Counted from the first letter of the stretch, positions 37,059 through 45,324 are shown. The stretch: 64,000 nucleotides of DNA from Kitasatospora sp. NBC_00315 (GCF_041435095.1 NZ_CP108025.1:3906001-3970000); one strand, 5' to 3'. Made by a program: numbers and translations. The notes: generated by a model from the letters alone, not told the origin.

Positions 37059-37565
37059 GTGTACGGCTATGAGCAGACCGCATACCCGGGCGACCCCTAC
37101 CAGCAGCAGGCGGGGCCGCAGCCGGGGATGAACGGCATGCCCGGCCCCGGCCCCTACGGCGAACAGCCCCAGGCCGCGGCGCAGCAGTCCCTCTACCCCG
37201 AGCCCTCGCCGCCCTCGCTGGCGGACGCCGTCCGGGCCTTCACCACGGGCTCGATGGCGGTGGAGGACTTCCAGGCGATCTTCATCACCTCCAAGGTGCA
37301 CTGCCCGCGCGGCGACCGGCCGGGCTTCCTGGCGCTGCACAACACCCCCACCCCGGTCATCCCGATGTTCAGCTCGCTGAAGGAGCTGCGCCGCTACGCC
37401 GGCAAGGACTCCAAGCACTTCAGCGTCTCGGGCGCCGAGGTGCTCGACCTGCTGCCCACCGGGTACGGCTTCGCGCTGGACATGGAGGGCGAGCACCGGA
37501 TGGTGTTCGACGCCAAGGCCGTGGAGCAGATGGTGGACTTCACGATGCGGCGGATGTACGGCTGA
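37059..37565 (+). CDS. SseB family protein
   Basis: The 168-residue protein has a Tyr/Gln/Pro/Gly-rich N-terminal 45 residues (YGYEQTAYPGDPYQQQ...) and then an SseB-type domain: SLADAVRAFTTGSMAVEDFQ, then PVIPMFSSLKELRRYAGKDS, then LLPTGYGFALDMEGEHRMVF. SseB N-terminal domains occur widely in actinobacteria without a type III system; function there is unknown. The start is a GTG without a ribosome-binding site. A TAGCCT hexamer six bases before it could be a -10 box giving leaderless mRNA. Confidence 0.78.
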   Translation: MYGYEQTAYPGDPYQQQAGPQPGMNGMPGPGPYGEQPQAAAQQSLYPEPSPPSLADAVRAFTTGSMAVEDFQAIFITSKVHCPRGDRPGFLALHNTPTPVIPMFSSLKELRRYAGKDSKHFSVSGAEVLDLLPTGYGFALDMEGEHRMVFDAKAVEQMVDFTMRRMYG

Positions 37566-37605
37566 GCCCCACCCGGGGACGCCGTGGACGCCCGCTCTTC
37601 CTCAT

Positions 37606-37644
37606 AGTTCAATTTTCAACTTGCTTGTCGTTGAGGATTGAACT
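37606..37644 (+). promoter_or_regulatory. Two-part palindromic operator upstream of the pirin gene
   Basis: AGTTCAAT-tt-TCAAC, nine bases, then GTTGA-gg-ATTGAACT: both halves pair perfectly (13 of 15 positions per arm). The A/T-rich element ends 42 bp before the pirin start. The pattern resembles MarR- or TetR-type operators; which regulator binds is unknown. Confidence 0.72.
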
Positions 37645-37686
37645 AATCTGTTGGACGTAGGCCACAGACCCCCGAAGGAGGCCGAC

Positions 37687-38637
37687 ATGCCCGCCGTGAC
37701 CGTCGACAACCCGCTGACCCTCCCGCGCGTCGCCACCCCCGACCCGACCACCAACACCCCGCGACCGGTCCTCACGGTGGCCACCGCCCCGGAGGGCTTC
37801 GAGGGCGAGGGCTTCCCCGTCCGCCGCGCCTTCGCGAAGATCAACACCAAGTTCCTCGACCCGTTCATCATGATGGACCAGATGGGCGAGGTGGAGTACG
37901 GCGTCGGGGAGCCCAAGGGCACCCCCTGGCACCCGCACCGCGGCTTCGAGACCGTGACCTACCTGATCGACGGTGAGTTCATCCACAAGGACTCGCACGG
38001 CGGCGGGGGACACCTCGGCGGCGGCGACACCCAGTGGATGACGGCGGGCTCGGGCATCCTGCACATCGAGACCCCGCCGGAGTCCCTGGTCGCGACCGGC
38101 GGCCTGTTCCACGGCATCCAGCTCTGGGTCAACCTCCCGGCGGCCGACAAGATGACCGCCCCGCGCTACCAGGACATCCACGGCGGCCACGTCAAGCTGC
38201 TCTCCACCCCCGACGGCGGCGCGGTCCTGCGGCTGATCGCCGGCGAGCTGGACGGCCACCGGGGCCCCGGCGCCACCCACACCCCGATCACCCTGCTGCA
38301 CGCCAGCATCACCCCCGGCGCGCGGGTCACCATCCCCTGGCGGCGGGACTTCAACGCCCTGGCATACGTCCTGAACGGCGACGGCACGGTCGGCGCCGAG
38401 GGGCGCCCGGTGCACACCGGACAGGCGACGGTGTTCGGCGAGGGTGACACCCTCACCATCGCCGCCGACACCAAGCAGGACTCCCGGCACCCCAACCTGG
38501 ACGTGATCATCCTGGGCGGACAGCCGATCCGGGAGCCGGTCGCCTGGTACGGGCCGTTCGTGATGAACAGCCACCGCGAGCTGGAGCAGGCGATGAAGGA
38601 CTTCCAGTCCGGCTCCTTCGGCCACCCGGTCGACTGA
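37687..38637 (+). CDS. Pirin family protein (bicupin)
   Basis: The 316-residue protein is a two-domain cupin. The metal-site motif is WHPHRGFETVTYLIDGEFIH, giving two His, and GDTQWMTAGSGILHIE supplies the third His and Glu. PFIMMDQMGEVEYG precedes it. The pirin C-terminal domain contains NALAYVLNGDGTV. Bacterial pirins can act as quercetinases or bind metabolic enzymes; the one in Streptomyces has been linked to redox and beta-oxidation control. The ATG has a strong GAAGGAGG site, and a palindromic operator lies upstream, so expression is probably inducible. Confidence 0.92.
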   Translation: MPAVTVDNPLTLPRVATPDPTTNTPRPVLTVATAPEGFEGEGFPVRRAFAKINTKFLDPFIMMDQMGEVEYGVGEPKGTPWHPHRGFETVTYLIDGEFIHKDSHGGGGHLGGGDTQWMTAGSGILHIETPPESLVATGGLFHGIQLWVNLPAADKMTAPRYQDIHGGHVKLLSTPDGGAVLRLIAGELDGHRGPGATHTPITLLHASITPGARVTIPWRRDFNALAYVLNGDGTVGAEGRPVHTGQATVFGEGDTLTIAADTKQDSRHPNLDVIILGGQPIREPVAWYGPFVMNSHRELEQAMKDFQSGSFGHPVD

Positions 38638-38769
38638 CCGGCGGGGCCGCCCGCGCTCCACGGCCCTCGATGCGCCTCACCCCGGCGCCTCTCACCACGG
38701 AGCCCTCCCGCCCCGGCGCCGCGCACCTCGGCGCCTCTCACCTCGGCGCCTCTCACCTCGGCCCTCTCG

Positions 38770-39591
38770 TCAGATCCTGGCGTAGAGGGCCGAGGCGTCG
38801 TCGTGCGCCTTGCCGCGCGGCCAGCGCTCACAGCGGGCATCCGCCCGCTCCACCGCCCTGACCTGGGAGATCAGCTCGGCCGGCCCCGATTCGGCGAGCA
38901 GCCGCAGGGCGTCCGACCAGCTGCCCAGCCCGAACCGCTCGGTGAAGCGCGAGGCCCCGTCCGAAACCGCGGCGACCGCGTACAGGTCGGCGAGCGGCAC
39001 GAAGCCCGTCTCGGCGTGTGCCGCGGCCTTCGGCGAGGCCGCCGCGATCCACGGACCGCGCCCGCTGTTGCGCGCCGCCCGGACGGCCAGCGCGTACCGC
39101 ATGTGCAGGTCCTCGCGCTCGGCCGAGCCCGGGACCGTCGACCAGATCTGCCGGCGCAGCCCCTCCCCGTCCGGGAAGTGCTGGTTGTCGCCGATCACCC
39201 GGGGCGGGCCGTCCTTGAACTGGAGGACCAGCAGCGAGTCGCCGAGCACCAGGTACTCCAGCGAGCGCCCGTGCCGGCGGGCGGCCACCACCATCGCGGC
39301 CGGCGTGTTGTGATGCCCCAGGTCGCAGCGGCCGCCGTGCAGGGCGGCCGTCTCCGCGATGGCGTCGGCCAGGCACTCGGCGATCGACCGGTCCGCCCGG
39401 TCGGTCATACGGGCCAGCAGGTGCACCCCCAGTCTGCGGACGTACCAGGCGGTGCCGTGACGGCACCCGGACTCCAAGGCGTCGGGCGAACTCGACCCGT
39501 CGAGCAGCACCAGCGCCTCCGGCGTGGCCGCCGCGAAGTCCTCGCTCTCCCGGCCGGGCACCTGCGGTTCCCCTGCGAGCTGTACCTGCAT
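38770..39591 (-). CDS. PP2C-like protein phosphatase family protein
   Basis: The 273-residue protein shows weak but ordered PP2C landmarks: ALVLLDGSSSPDALE near the start, SLEYLVLGDSLLVLQFKDGP, LYAVAAVSDGASRF and a terminal KAHDDASALYARI with the metal-binding DD. The canonical first Asp cluster (DGHGG) is reduced to LDGSS, so metal coordination may be altered. I infer a cytoplasmic Mn/Mg-dependent phosphatase or inactive relative. It is convergent with the pirin gene, with a short 15-bp repeat at 38730-38759 between them. Confidence 0.68.
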   Translation of the reverse strand: MQVQLAGEPQVPGRESEDFAAATPEALVLLDGSSSPDALESGCRHGTAWYVRRLGVHLLARMTDRADRSIAECLADAIAETAALHGGRCDLGHHNTPAAMVVAARRHGRSLEYLVLGDSLLVLQFKDGPPRVIGDNQHFPDGEGLRRQIWSTVPGSAEREDLHMRYALAVRAARNSGRGPWIAAASPKAAAHAETGFVPLADLYAVAAVSDGASRFTERFGLGSWSDALRLLAESGPAELISQVRAVERADARCERWPRGKAHDDASALYARI

Positions 39592-39674
39592 CCCGACAGT
39601 CTGGCCGTCGGGTGGGCGCGGCGCACAGACCTGTGCGGCGATCCCCCGATATGTCCGGTAGCGGCCTGACAGGT

Positions 39675-39845
39675 ATGGACATACCGTCTGATATCGAACG
39701 GGTTGTCGGGATTCTTCGAGGAGTGATCCACGTGGTCTGGCAGTTCATCGTGCTCGTGGTCGCGTCGATCGGCTTCCCCGTCGCCACGCTGCTGTTCCTC
39801 ATCGGCGGGCCGCGCTTCCCCGACGAGCCGCGCGACGCGCGCTGA
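39675..39845 (+). CDS. Small single-helix membrane protein
   Basis: The frame encodes one transmembrane helix (FIVLVVASIGFPVATLLFLI) and a short charged tail (GGPRFPDEPRDAR). Two starts are possible. ATG 39675 gives 56 residues. GTG 39735, eight bases after GAGGAG, gives 36 residues and has the better ribosome-binding site. No family was recognised. It lies between the phosphatase and DUF5302 genes. Confidence 0.45.
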   Translation: MDIPSDIERVVGILRGVIHVVWQFIVLVVASIGFPVATLLFLIGGPRFPDEPRDAR

Positions 39846-39959
39846 CCCGCGCCCGGAACGGTCCGCCGGACGGGCGGTATTCGGACGCCGCACCCCCCTG
39901 GACGTGGGATCGTGGGCGTGAGCGCGTGATCCGGCTCCACCCTGTCCAGGAGGTCCTGT

Positions 39960-40202
39960 ATGAGCAGCGATGCGATCGACACGAGCGATGTAGCGGCAAC
40001 CGACCGGCCCGAGGCGCCGGCCGCGGACGAGAGTGCCGCCCCCGCCCAGGACGACGTCAAGGCGAAGTTCCTCGCCGCGCTGGAGCGCAAGCACGGCGGC
40101 CGGTCGGACGGCGCGGCCGGCGGCCCGGGCGCCGACGGCAAGATCCACGGCGCGCACGGCGCGGTGGGCGGCAAGCGCAACTTCCGCCGCAAGAGCGGCT
40201 GA
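39960..40202 (+). CDS. DUF5302 family protein
   Basis: The 80-residue protein is acidic and Ala-rich at first, then shows the family core QDDVKAKFLAALERKHGG and a basic end GGKRNFRRKSG. It is common in actinobacteria with no known role. A CAGGAGG site precedes the ATG, and a canonical terminator follows the stop, so it is transcribed alone. Confidence 0.88.
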   Translation: MSSDAIDTSDVAATDRPEAPAADESAAPAQDDVKAKFLAALERKHGGRSDGAAGGPGADGKIHGAHGAVGGKRNFRRKSG

Positions 40203-40220
40203 CCTTCGGGTCGGCACCAA

Positions 40221-40260
40221 GGGGCGGGCGGTCTCGGACGAGGCCGCCCGCCCCTTTTTT
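40221..40260 (+). terminator. Canonical Rho-independent terminator with T6 tract
   Basis: Arms GGGGCGGGCGG and CCGCCCGCCCC with an inner CTC/GAG pair, then TTTTTT. Confidence 0.95.
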
Positions 40261-40261
40261 G

Positions 40262-40309
40262 GGCGCTGCCCTTGCCCGGCGCTGCCCTTGCCCGGCGCTG
40301 CCCTTGCTC
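40262..40309. repeat. Three tandem 16-bp repeats
   Basis: GGCGCTGCCCTTGCCC occurs at 40262, 40278 and, with one change, 40294, directly after the T tract of the terminator. Confidence 0.9.
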
Positions 40310-40386
40310 GGCGTCGGGCTCTCGGCGCCGGGTTTCCGACCGCACCGGAGTCTTCCGGCGCGGCGGGCCGCCGGAGCCGCCGGGGC

Positions 40387-41268
40387 TCACGCGGTGCGGG
40401 CCTCCTGACCCGCGGAGGCCAGGAAGCCGATCGCGTTGTCGATCACGGCAGGGTCCGCGAGGATCCGCCGGTGGCCCAGGCCCCGGGTGGTGAGCAGCTC
40501 CACCTGCCCGCCGTACGCCGCCTTGAGCCGGTGTGCCTGGCCGATGCCGACCACGTCGTCCCCCTCGTCGTGCACGACCAGGACCGGCAACGGGATCGCG
40601 CCCGGATCGTGGGTGGCGTCGAAGTGCTCCCAGATGTCGTCCGGCAGACCGGCGGCCCCCACAAACAGCTCCTGCTCGATCAGCCGCCGGAGTTCCCGCT
40701 CGATCCGGGGCCCCAGCCCCAGCCCGGCGCAGAAGCCGGCCGGCAGGTGGCCGAACTCGGCGACCCCGGCCACCGCGACCAGCCGCCCGGCCCGGACGCC
40801 GTCGCGCAGCGCCAGGAAGGCGCAGGTGACGCCGAAGGAGTGCGCGACGACGGAGTGGAACGTCCCGTACTCCTCCTGGAGCCGGCGGATGACCTCGCGG
40901 TACTCCAGGATCGTGGTGGCGCGGCCGCCGGAGTCGCCGTGGCCCGGGGCGTCGAAGGACACCGGGCTCAGGCCGAGCGCCCGCAGCCGGGGGACGAACT
41001 CCGCGTAGCGCGAGGCCCGGGAGCGCCAGCCGTGCAGCAGCAGGACGGGCCGGGCGCCGTCGCCCCAGCGGTAGACGACCACCCGCTTGCCGGCGACGGT
41101 GATCTCCTCGGTGACCGCGCGATCGTGCACCTCGCGTTCGGTGTCGCGCAGCCTGCTGCGGCGCAGCGGATGCCGGAAGAGTTCGAACGCCGCCCGGCCC
41201 GCCACGCGGGGGGCGAACAGCGCGGTGGTGTTGAGGACGGTACGGACGAGTGTGACGGCCGGGTCCAT
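40387..41268 (-). CDS. Alpha/beta-fold hydrolase
   Basis: The 293-residue protein has the complete hydrolase triad. Oxyanion motif LLLHGWRSRASRYAEF is near residue 77, nucleophile Ser144 lies in the elbow VVAHSFGV, and the acid is in VLVVHDEGDDVV. The His is in TTRGLGHRRIL. The elbow has Ala in place of the first Gly. The substrate is unknown. A 43-residue N-terminal helical extension precedes the fold. It lies downstream of a TetR gene on the same strand, and a TetR-type palindrome lies upstream (41515-41532), so it is the likely target of that repressor. Confidence 0.87.
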   Translation of the reverse strand: MDPAVTLVRTVLNTTALFAPRVAGRAAFELFRHPLRRSRLRDTEREVHDRAVTEEITVAGKRVVVYRWGDGARPVLLLHGWRSRASRYAEFVPRLRALGLSPVSFDAPGHGDSGGRATTILEYREVIRRLQEEYGTFHSVVAHSFGVTCAFLALRDGVRAGRLVAVAGVAEFGHLPAGFCAGLGLGPRIERELRRLIEQELFVGAAGLPDDIWEHFDATHDPGAIPLPVLVVHDEGDDVVGIGQAHRLKAAYGGQVELLTTRGLGHRRILADPAVIDNAIGFLASAGQEARTA

Positions 41269-41400
41269 GGGTTCTCCCTGTCGGACTGCCTGAGCGGGAC
41301 GGACGGGACGAGCGGGACGGGCGGGACGGGCGGGCCGGGCTGGTCGGGCTGGTCGGGCGGGTCGGCGTGTTCGGCACGGCCTGTCCGCGACCGCGCGGAT

Positions 41401-41499
41401 GGGACACGCGAACGGGACACGCGTTCGGGATCACGCGGCCGGGATCACGCGGCCGGGGCGGGACCACGCGTTCGGGGCGGGACCACGCGTTCGGGATCG
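41401..41499. repeat. Mixed 14-bp and 19-bp tandem repeats
   Basis: GGGATCACGCGGCC occurs twice (41427, 41441), then GGGGCGGGACCACGCGTTC twice (41455, 41474), with related partial copies before. It fills the space between the operator and the hydrolase start. Confidence 0.85.
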
Positions 41500-41514
41500 A
41501 ATGGGCGCGATATT

Positions 41515-41532
41515 AGCACGACCGTTCGTGCT
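41515..41532. promoter_or_regulatory. TetR-type operator
   Basis: AGCACGACCGTTCGTGCT is an 18-bp inverted repeat (AGCACG-N6-CGTGCT, with a nested ACGA-N4-TCGT). It lies 45 bp past the tetR stop and upstream of the hydrolase gene. Confidence 0.75.
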
Positions 41533-41576
41533 TTTATGGGCGCGGACCCGTTCCCCGGCAGGCCCATGGAGGGGTG

Positions 41577-42215
41577 TCAGTCGGTCAGCTGCGCCGGGTC
41601 CGCGGCTTCGGCCCGCAGCAGACGCAGGAGCGCCCGCCCGGCCCGGTCGTAGGGTGTCTCGTCGTCGAACAGCAGCGCCTGCGAGTTGGCCGTCTCCAGA
41701 TAGCCGACCAGGGCGAACGCCAGATCGTCGAGGTCGGTCCCGGGCCGCAGTCCGCCGACCGCGCGGGCGTCCCGCAGCACCCCGGTCACCGTCTGCCCCC
41801 ACTCCCGGGCGGCCTCGGCGAGCCGGTCCCGGACCGGGCCCGGCTGGGCGTCGAACTCGGCCGTGACCTGGTAGAAGAAGCACCCGCCGGGAAAGACCCG
41901 GGCCCGTGAGTACTCCAGCCAGCTGTCGCACAGCGCCCGGACCTGGCCCAGCCCGGGAGGCATCTCCAGGACGGGCGCCACCACCGCGTCGAAGAACATC
42001 CGGCGGGCCGCCCGGACCGCCGCCAGCTGCAGCTCCTCCTTCGAGCCGAAGGCGGCGAACACCCCGCTCTTGCTGAGCCCCAGATCGGTGGCGAGCCGCC
42101 CGATCGACAGGGCGCCGAGCCCCTCCACCGAGGCGACCGACACCGCGCGGTGCAGCACCGCCCGCCGGGTCTCCTCGCCGCGCAGCACACGTCCGTCCGT
42201 GGAAGAGCCGGCCAC
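41577..42215 (-). CDS. TetR family transcriptional regulator
   Basis: The 212-residue repressor has an N-terminal TetR helix-turn-helix: ALSIGRLATDLGLSKSGVFA followed by AFGSKEELQLAAVRAARRMF. The C-terminal ligand domain contains SWLEYSRARVFPGGCFFYQV, typical of the TetR_C group with YjdC/AcrR-like members. The inducer is unknown. It starts at GTG 42215. An AGCACG palindrome just downstream suggests that it controls the hydrolase. Confidence 0.92.
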   Translation of the reverse strand: MAGSSTDGRVLRGEETRRAVLHRAVSVASVEGLGALSIGRLATDLGLSKSGVFAAFGSKEELQLAAVRAARRMFFDAVVAPVLEMPPGLGQVRALCDSWLEYSRARVFPGGCFFYQVTAEFDAQPGPVRDRLAEAAREWGQTVTGVLRDARAVGGLRPGTDLDDLAFALVGYLETANSQALLFDDETPYDRAGRALLRLLRAEAADPAQLTD

Positions 42216-42316
42216 TGCCCACCTCAGCTGTCACAACGGGAACGGCGCCGGTGCGGCCGGTGGGGCCGTGACCCGGGCGCCCGGGTCACGCCAGGGTATA
42301 GCGCGGGCCGGTGCGC

Positions 42317-43750
42317 TCAGCCGGCCCCGGCGGCCAGGATCCGCTCCAGACCGGCCGCCAGCGCGAGCAGCCGCTCGTCCGCGCCGGCCGCTCCGACGCA
42401 CTGCAGCCCGAGCGGCAGTCCGCCGGCCGCCCGCCCGGCCGGCAGGCTGACGGCGGGCAGACCGGCGTAGCTCCACGGCAGCGACATCACCGCGTCCCCC
42501 GTGCTCTCCAACCCGGACGGCGCGGGCCCGGTGGCGGCCGGCGTCACCCAGAGATCGACGCCCTCCCGGCCGCCCGCGGCGGCGATCCGCTCCCGGAAGT
42601 GCGCCCGGGCGCGCAGCGCCGCCAGGTAGTCGTCCGGGTCGATCTCCTGTCCGTGCCGGATCACGGCGGCCGTCTCGTGCCGGTAGAGGCCGCCGAAGCG
42701 GGTGAACCAGTCCGCGTGCACCTGGGCGGCCTCGAAGCGGACCAGCACCCGCAGGTGCCGGACGACCTCCTCGACGTCCGGGATCAGCGCGACCCGGCGG
42801 ACCGTCGACCCGGCCCGCTCCAGCAGGGCCAGCTGCGCCTCGAAGGCGGCCGTGGCCAGGGGCCCGGCCCGGTCCAGGTACGGACCGGTCGGCACTCCCA
42901 GCACCGGCGACCCCTCGGCGTCCCCGGCCGGGCGCGGCCGCTCGGCGCTCCCCCCGGCGCCTGCGGCCCTCCACCCGGCACTCCCCCCGGCGCTCCCCCC
43001 GGTGCTCCGCTCCGCGCGCGAATCGGCCGACCCGCCGGGCCGCCAGTCGTCGCAGAGCACGGACGCGGCGAGCGCCGCGCCCCCGACGTCGGCGGCGAGG
43101 ACCCCGACGGTGTCCAGGCTCGGTGCGTACGGGATCACCCCGTCGGTCGGGATCCGTCCGTAGGTCGGGCGGAAGCCGACCACCCCGCAGTAGGCCGCCG
43201 GGCGGATCACCGACCCGACCGTCTGGGTGCCCACCGCCAGCGGCACCAGTCCCGCCGCGACCGCCGCCGCCGACCCGCTGCTGGAGCCGCCCGGGGTGTG
43301 CGTCGGGTCGTGCGGGTTGCGGGTCGGACCGGGGGCGGTCATCGCGAACTCGGCGGTCGCCGTCTTGCCCGCGACGAGCACCCCCGCCGCCCGCATCCGC
43401 CCGACCAGGGTGGCCTGCCGCCCGGCCAGCACACCGGGCGGCAGCGCCGAGCCCGCGTGCGTGGCCAGGCCGTCCACCCGGATCACGTCCTTGACCCCGA
43501 CCGGTACGCCGTACAGCGGCGGACGGGCGGCGGGGTCGGGGTGACGGGCCTCCAGCGCGCGGACCTCGGCCGACAGCCGGTGCCGGCGGCCGGACTCGGG
43601 GACGAACGCGCGCAGCACCGGGTCGAGCTGCTCGATCCGGTGACAGAGCCGGTCGACGTCCTCGGCGAGGCCGGCGCCACCGGCCCGCGGTTCCGCGGCC
43701 GAGGCGGCCGGCGGCGGGCCGCCGGACCCGTGCTCGGCACCCACGGCCAT
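42317..43750 (-). CDS. Amidase (amidase signature family)
   Basis: The 477-residue enzyme has the Ser-cisSer-Lys triad: Lys87 in YGVPVGVKDVIRVDG, cis-Ser156 in HTPGGSSSGSAAAV and nucleophile Ser180 in VGTQTVGSVIRPAAYCG. A Gly/Ala/Ser-rich insertion near residues 240-275 is unlike typical members. It follows the allantoicase and a small Cys protein on the same strand, 16 bp behind the latter. I infer a role in ureide or amide nitrogen release, for instance on ureidoglycolate or a related product; the substrate is not shown. ATG 43750 directly abuts GGAGG, so the GTG two codons later (43744) may be the true start. Confidence 0.88.
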   Translation of the reverse strand: MAVGAEHGSGGPPPAASAAEPRAGGAGLAEDVDRLCHRIEQLDPVLRAFVPESGRRHRLSAEVRALEARHPDPAARPPLYGVPVGVKDVIRVDGLATHAGSALPPGVLAGRQATLVGRMRAAGVLVAGKTATAEFAMTAPGPTRNPHDPTHTPGGSSSGSAAAVAAGLVPLAVGTQTVGSVIRPAAYCGVVGFRPTYGRIPTDGVIPYAPSLDTVGVLAADVGGAALAASVLCDDWRPGGSADSRAERSTGGSAGGSAGWRAAGAGGSAERPRPAGDAEGSPVLGVPTGPYLDRAGPLATAAFEAQLALLERAGSTVRRVALIPDVEEVVRHLRVLVRFEAAQVHADWFTRFGGLYRHETAAVIRHGQEIDPDDYLAALRARAHFRERIAAAGGREGVDLWVTPAATGPAPSGLESTGDAVMSLPWSYAGLPAVSLPAGRAAGGLPLGLQCVGAAGADERLLALAAGLERILAAGAG

Positions 43751-43766
43751 GCCTCCGGGCCGCCGG

Positions 43767-43997
43767 CTACTGGTGCTCGGCCGGCAGGTAGGGCGACTCG
43801 CGCAGGAAGACGGCCCCGCAGGTGTGGCAGCACAGCTCGGCGGTGGTGCCCCAGGCCTCCGGACCCTGCGTGGGAGCCCCGGCGTCGAGCTCCCGTCCGC
43901 ACATGGCCACGTGCTCGTCGGCGCGGACCATGTGCCAGAGCTTCACCCCGGCGGAGGGGCCGCCGGACCCGTACTCGGCACGCATCTGATGCAACAT
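43767..43997 (-). CDS. Small cysteine-motif protein of the allantoicase operon
   Basis: The 76-residue protein reads MLHQMRAEYGSGG, then KLWHMVRADEHVAMCGRELD and a CCHTCGAVFLRESPY end. One Cys near residue 33 and three near 57-60, with nearby His, could bind zinc or iron. There is no known function. Its position between alc and the amidase recalls a similar small gene I have seen next to allantoin genes in other Streptomyces. It is probably translated from the same mRNA as both neighbours. Confidence 0.75.
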   Translation of the reverse strand: MLHQMRAEYGSGGPSAGVKLWHMVRADEHVAMCGRELDAGAPTQGPEAWGTTAELCCHTCGAVFLRESPYLPAEHQ

Positions 43998-44084
43998 GTC
44001 CCCATCGTCCGGCGGCCTTTCGGGCCCGGCAACCCGGGCCGGAGCGGGCCCGGCCGGTACGGGTCGGCGGGACCGGCCGGGGGC

Positions 44085-45239
44085 TCAGCCGTCGAGCAGA
44101 CTCCCGTGCAGGCGCAGGCGGGCGATGCCACCGTCCGGGAAGACGTCGAGCCGGACGTGGGTCGCGGGGCGGGGCTCGGGGAGCAGCAGGCGGTGGACGG
44201 CGTCCGGCTGGAGCCTGGTCGGCGGCAGCAGTTCGAACCAGCCCCCGGCGGCGTCGGTGCCCACAGTGCCGGCCCCGGCACCGCTACCGCTCGTCCCGGG
44301 ACGACCGGCAGCCGTCCCGCCCGTCTGCGCGGCAGCCGGGTCGCTCGTCCCGTCGCGGCCGTACAGCGCGGCCCAGCCCGCCGCGTTGCCGACGTAGCAG
44401 CCGGTGTCGATCTCGACGGCCCGGATCGCGCCGCGACCGGCCAGACGCAGCCGGACCCAGTCGTGGCCGCCGTCGCGCCGTCGGCGGTTCTCCCAGCCGT
44501 CGCCCATCGCCCGCGACCTGCCGGGCATGATCATGTTGGCGGGCGACGAGAAGAAGCGGTCGGAGGCGTCCTCGACGGAGCCGCCGTTCTCCAGAGCGGC
44601 CAGGTCGAAGGTCCCCAGTGCGGCCAGCCAGCGGTGATCCGGGCGGGCCTCGCCGTGCACCCGCAGGCGGGCGACGCCGCCGTCCGGGTACTGGCGCAGA
44701 CGCACGTGGGTGAAGCGGCGGCGGTTCCCGACCGGGAAGCCGTTCGCCGCGTGGCCGCGCACGGGCGAGGGCGGCACCAGCGGCACCCAGTCGGCGGCCT
44801 GCAGCGCCTCCGGGTCGGGGGTCGCGGGCAGTTCGGCGCCCTCGACGGAGATCCGCTGCGGGTGGTTGCCCCGGAAGTGCGCGGTGTCGACGACCACGCC
44901 GTGCACCACCCCCGGCACTCCCAGGCGGATCACTGCCCAGTCGTGGTCCCCCTCGACGGGGTGCGGGCTGCCGTGGCCGCTGCCGCGCCGGCGGCGGGTC
45001 TCCCAACCGTCCATGATCTGGCCCTTGTTGCCGAAGGTGTGCGGGCGGAACTCCGCGGGCTCCGGCAGCAGCAGGTTCTCGCGCTCGGCGAAGAGCTCGT
45101 CACTGGCCGCCGGCACGGCGCCGCCGAGACGGCGGTCGGCGAGGTCGGTCAGCGCGGTGAAGGCGAACTCGTCCGCTCGGTAGTCGGCGTACGGGTTGCC
45201 CCCGGCGTAGGGGAGAGCGGCGGTCGGCGAGTCGGACAT
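44085..45239 (-). CDS. alc: Allantoicase
   Basis: The 384-residue enzyme hydrolyses allantoate to ureidoglycolate and urea. Two tandem allantoicase (jelly-roll) domains are visible. The first runs from FTALTDLADRRLGGAVPAAS through NKGQIMDGWETRRRR to HVRLRQYPDGGVARLRVHGE. The second starts at DLAALENGGSVEDASDRFFS, has GDGWENRRRRDGGHDWVRLR and ends HVRLDVFPDGGIARLRLHG. The second domain holds an extra Gly/Thr-rich loop. The ATG at 45239 follows GAGAGG. A perfect 25-bp palindrome lies about 86 bp upstream. First gene of a three-gene ureide group. Confidence 0.94.
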   Translation of the reverse strand: MSDSPTAALPYAGGNPYADYRADEFAFTALTDLADRRLGGAVPAASDELFAERENLLLPEPAEFRPHTFGNKGQIMDGWETRRRRGSGHGSPHPVEGDHDWAVIRLGVPGVVHGVVVDTAHFRGNHPQRISVEGAELPATPDPEALQAADWVPLVPPSPVRGHAANGFPVGNRRRFTHVRLRQYPDGGVARLRVHGEARPDHRWLAALGTFDLAALENGGSVEDASDRFFSSPANMIMPGRSRAMGDGWENRRRRDGGHDWVRLRLAGRGAIRAVEIDTGCYVGNAAGWAALYGRDGTSDPAAAQTGGTAAGRPGTSGSGAGAGTVGTDAAGGWFELLPPTRLQPDAVHRLLLPEPRPATHVRLDVFPDGGIARLRLHGSLLDG

Positions 45240-45324
45240 GCGGGAACCTCTCGAAGGGTCGGGCGGCCGGTTCCTCCACTGTGGCGCCGGACGAACCATC
45301 AGGTCCATCGCAAAGATCTGACCG

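Noticed and set aside
38730..38759. Repeat pair GGCGCCTCTCACCTC between pirin and phosphatase genes
   Set aside because: Only two and a half 15-bp copies; mentioned with the phosphatase but not a feature worth its own claim.
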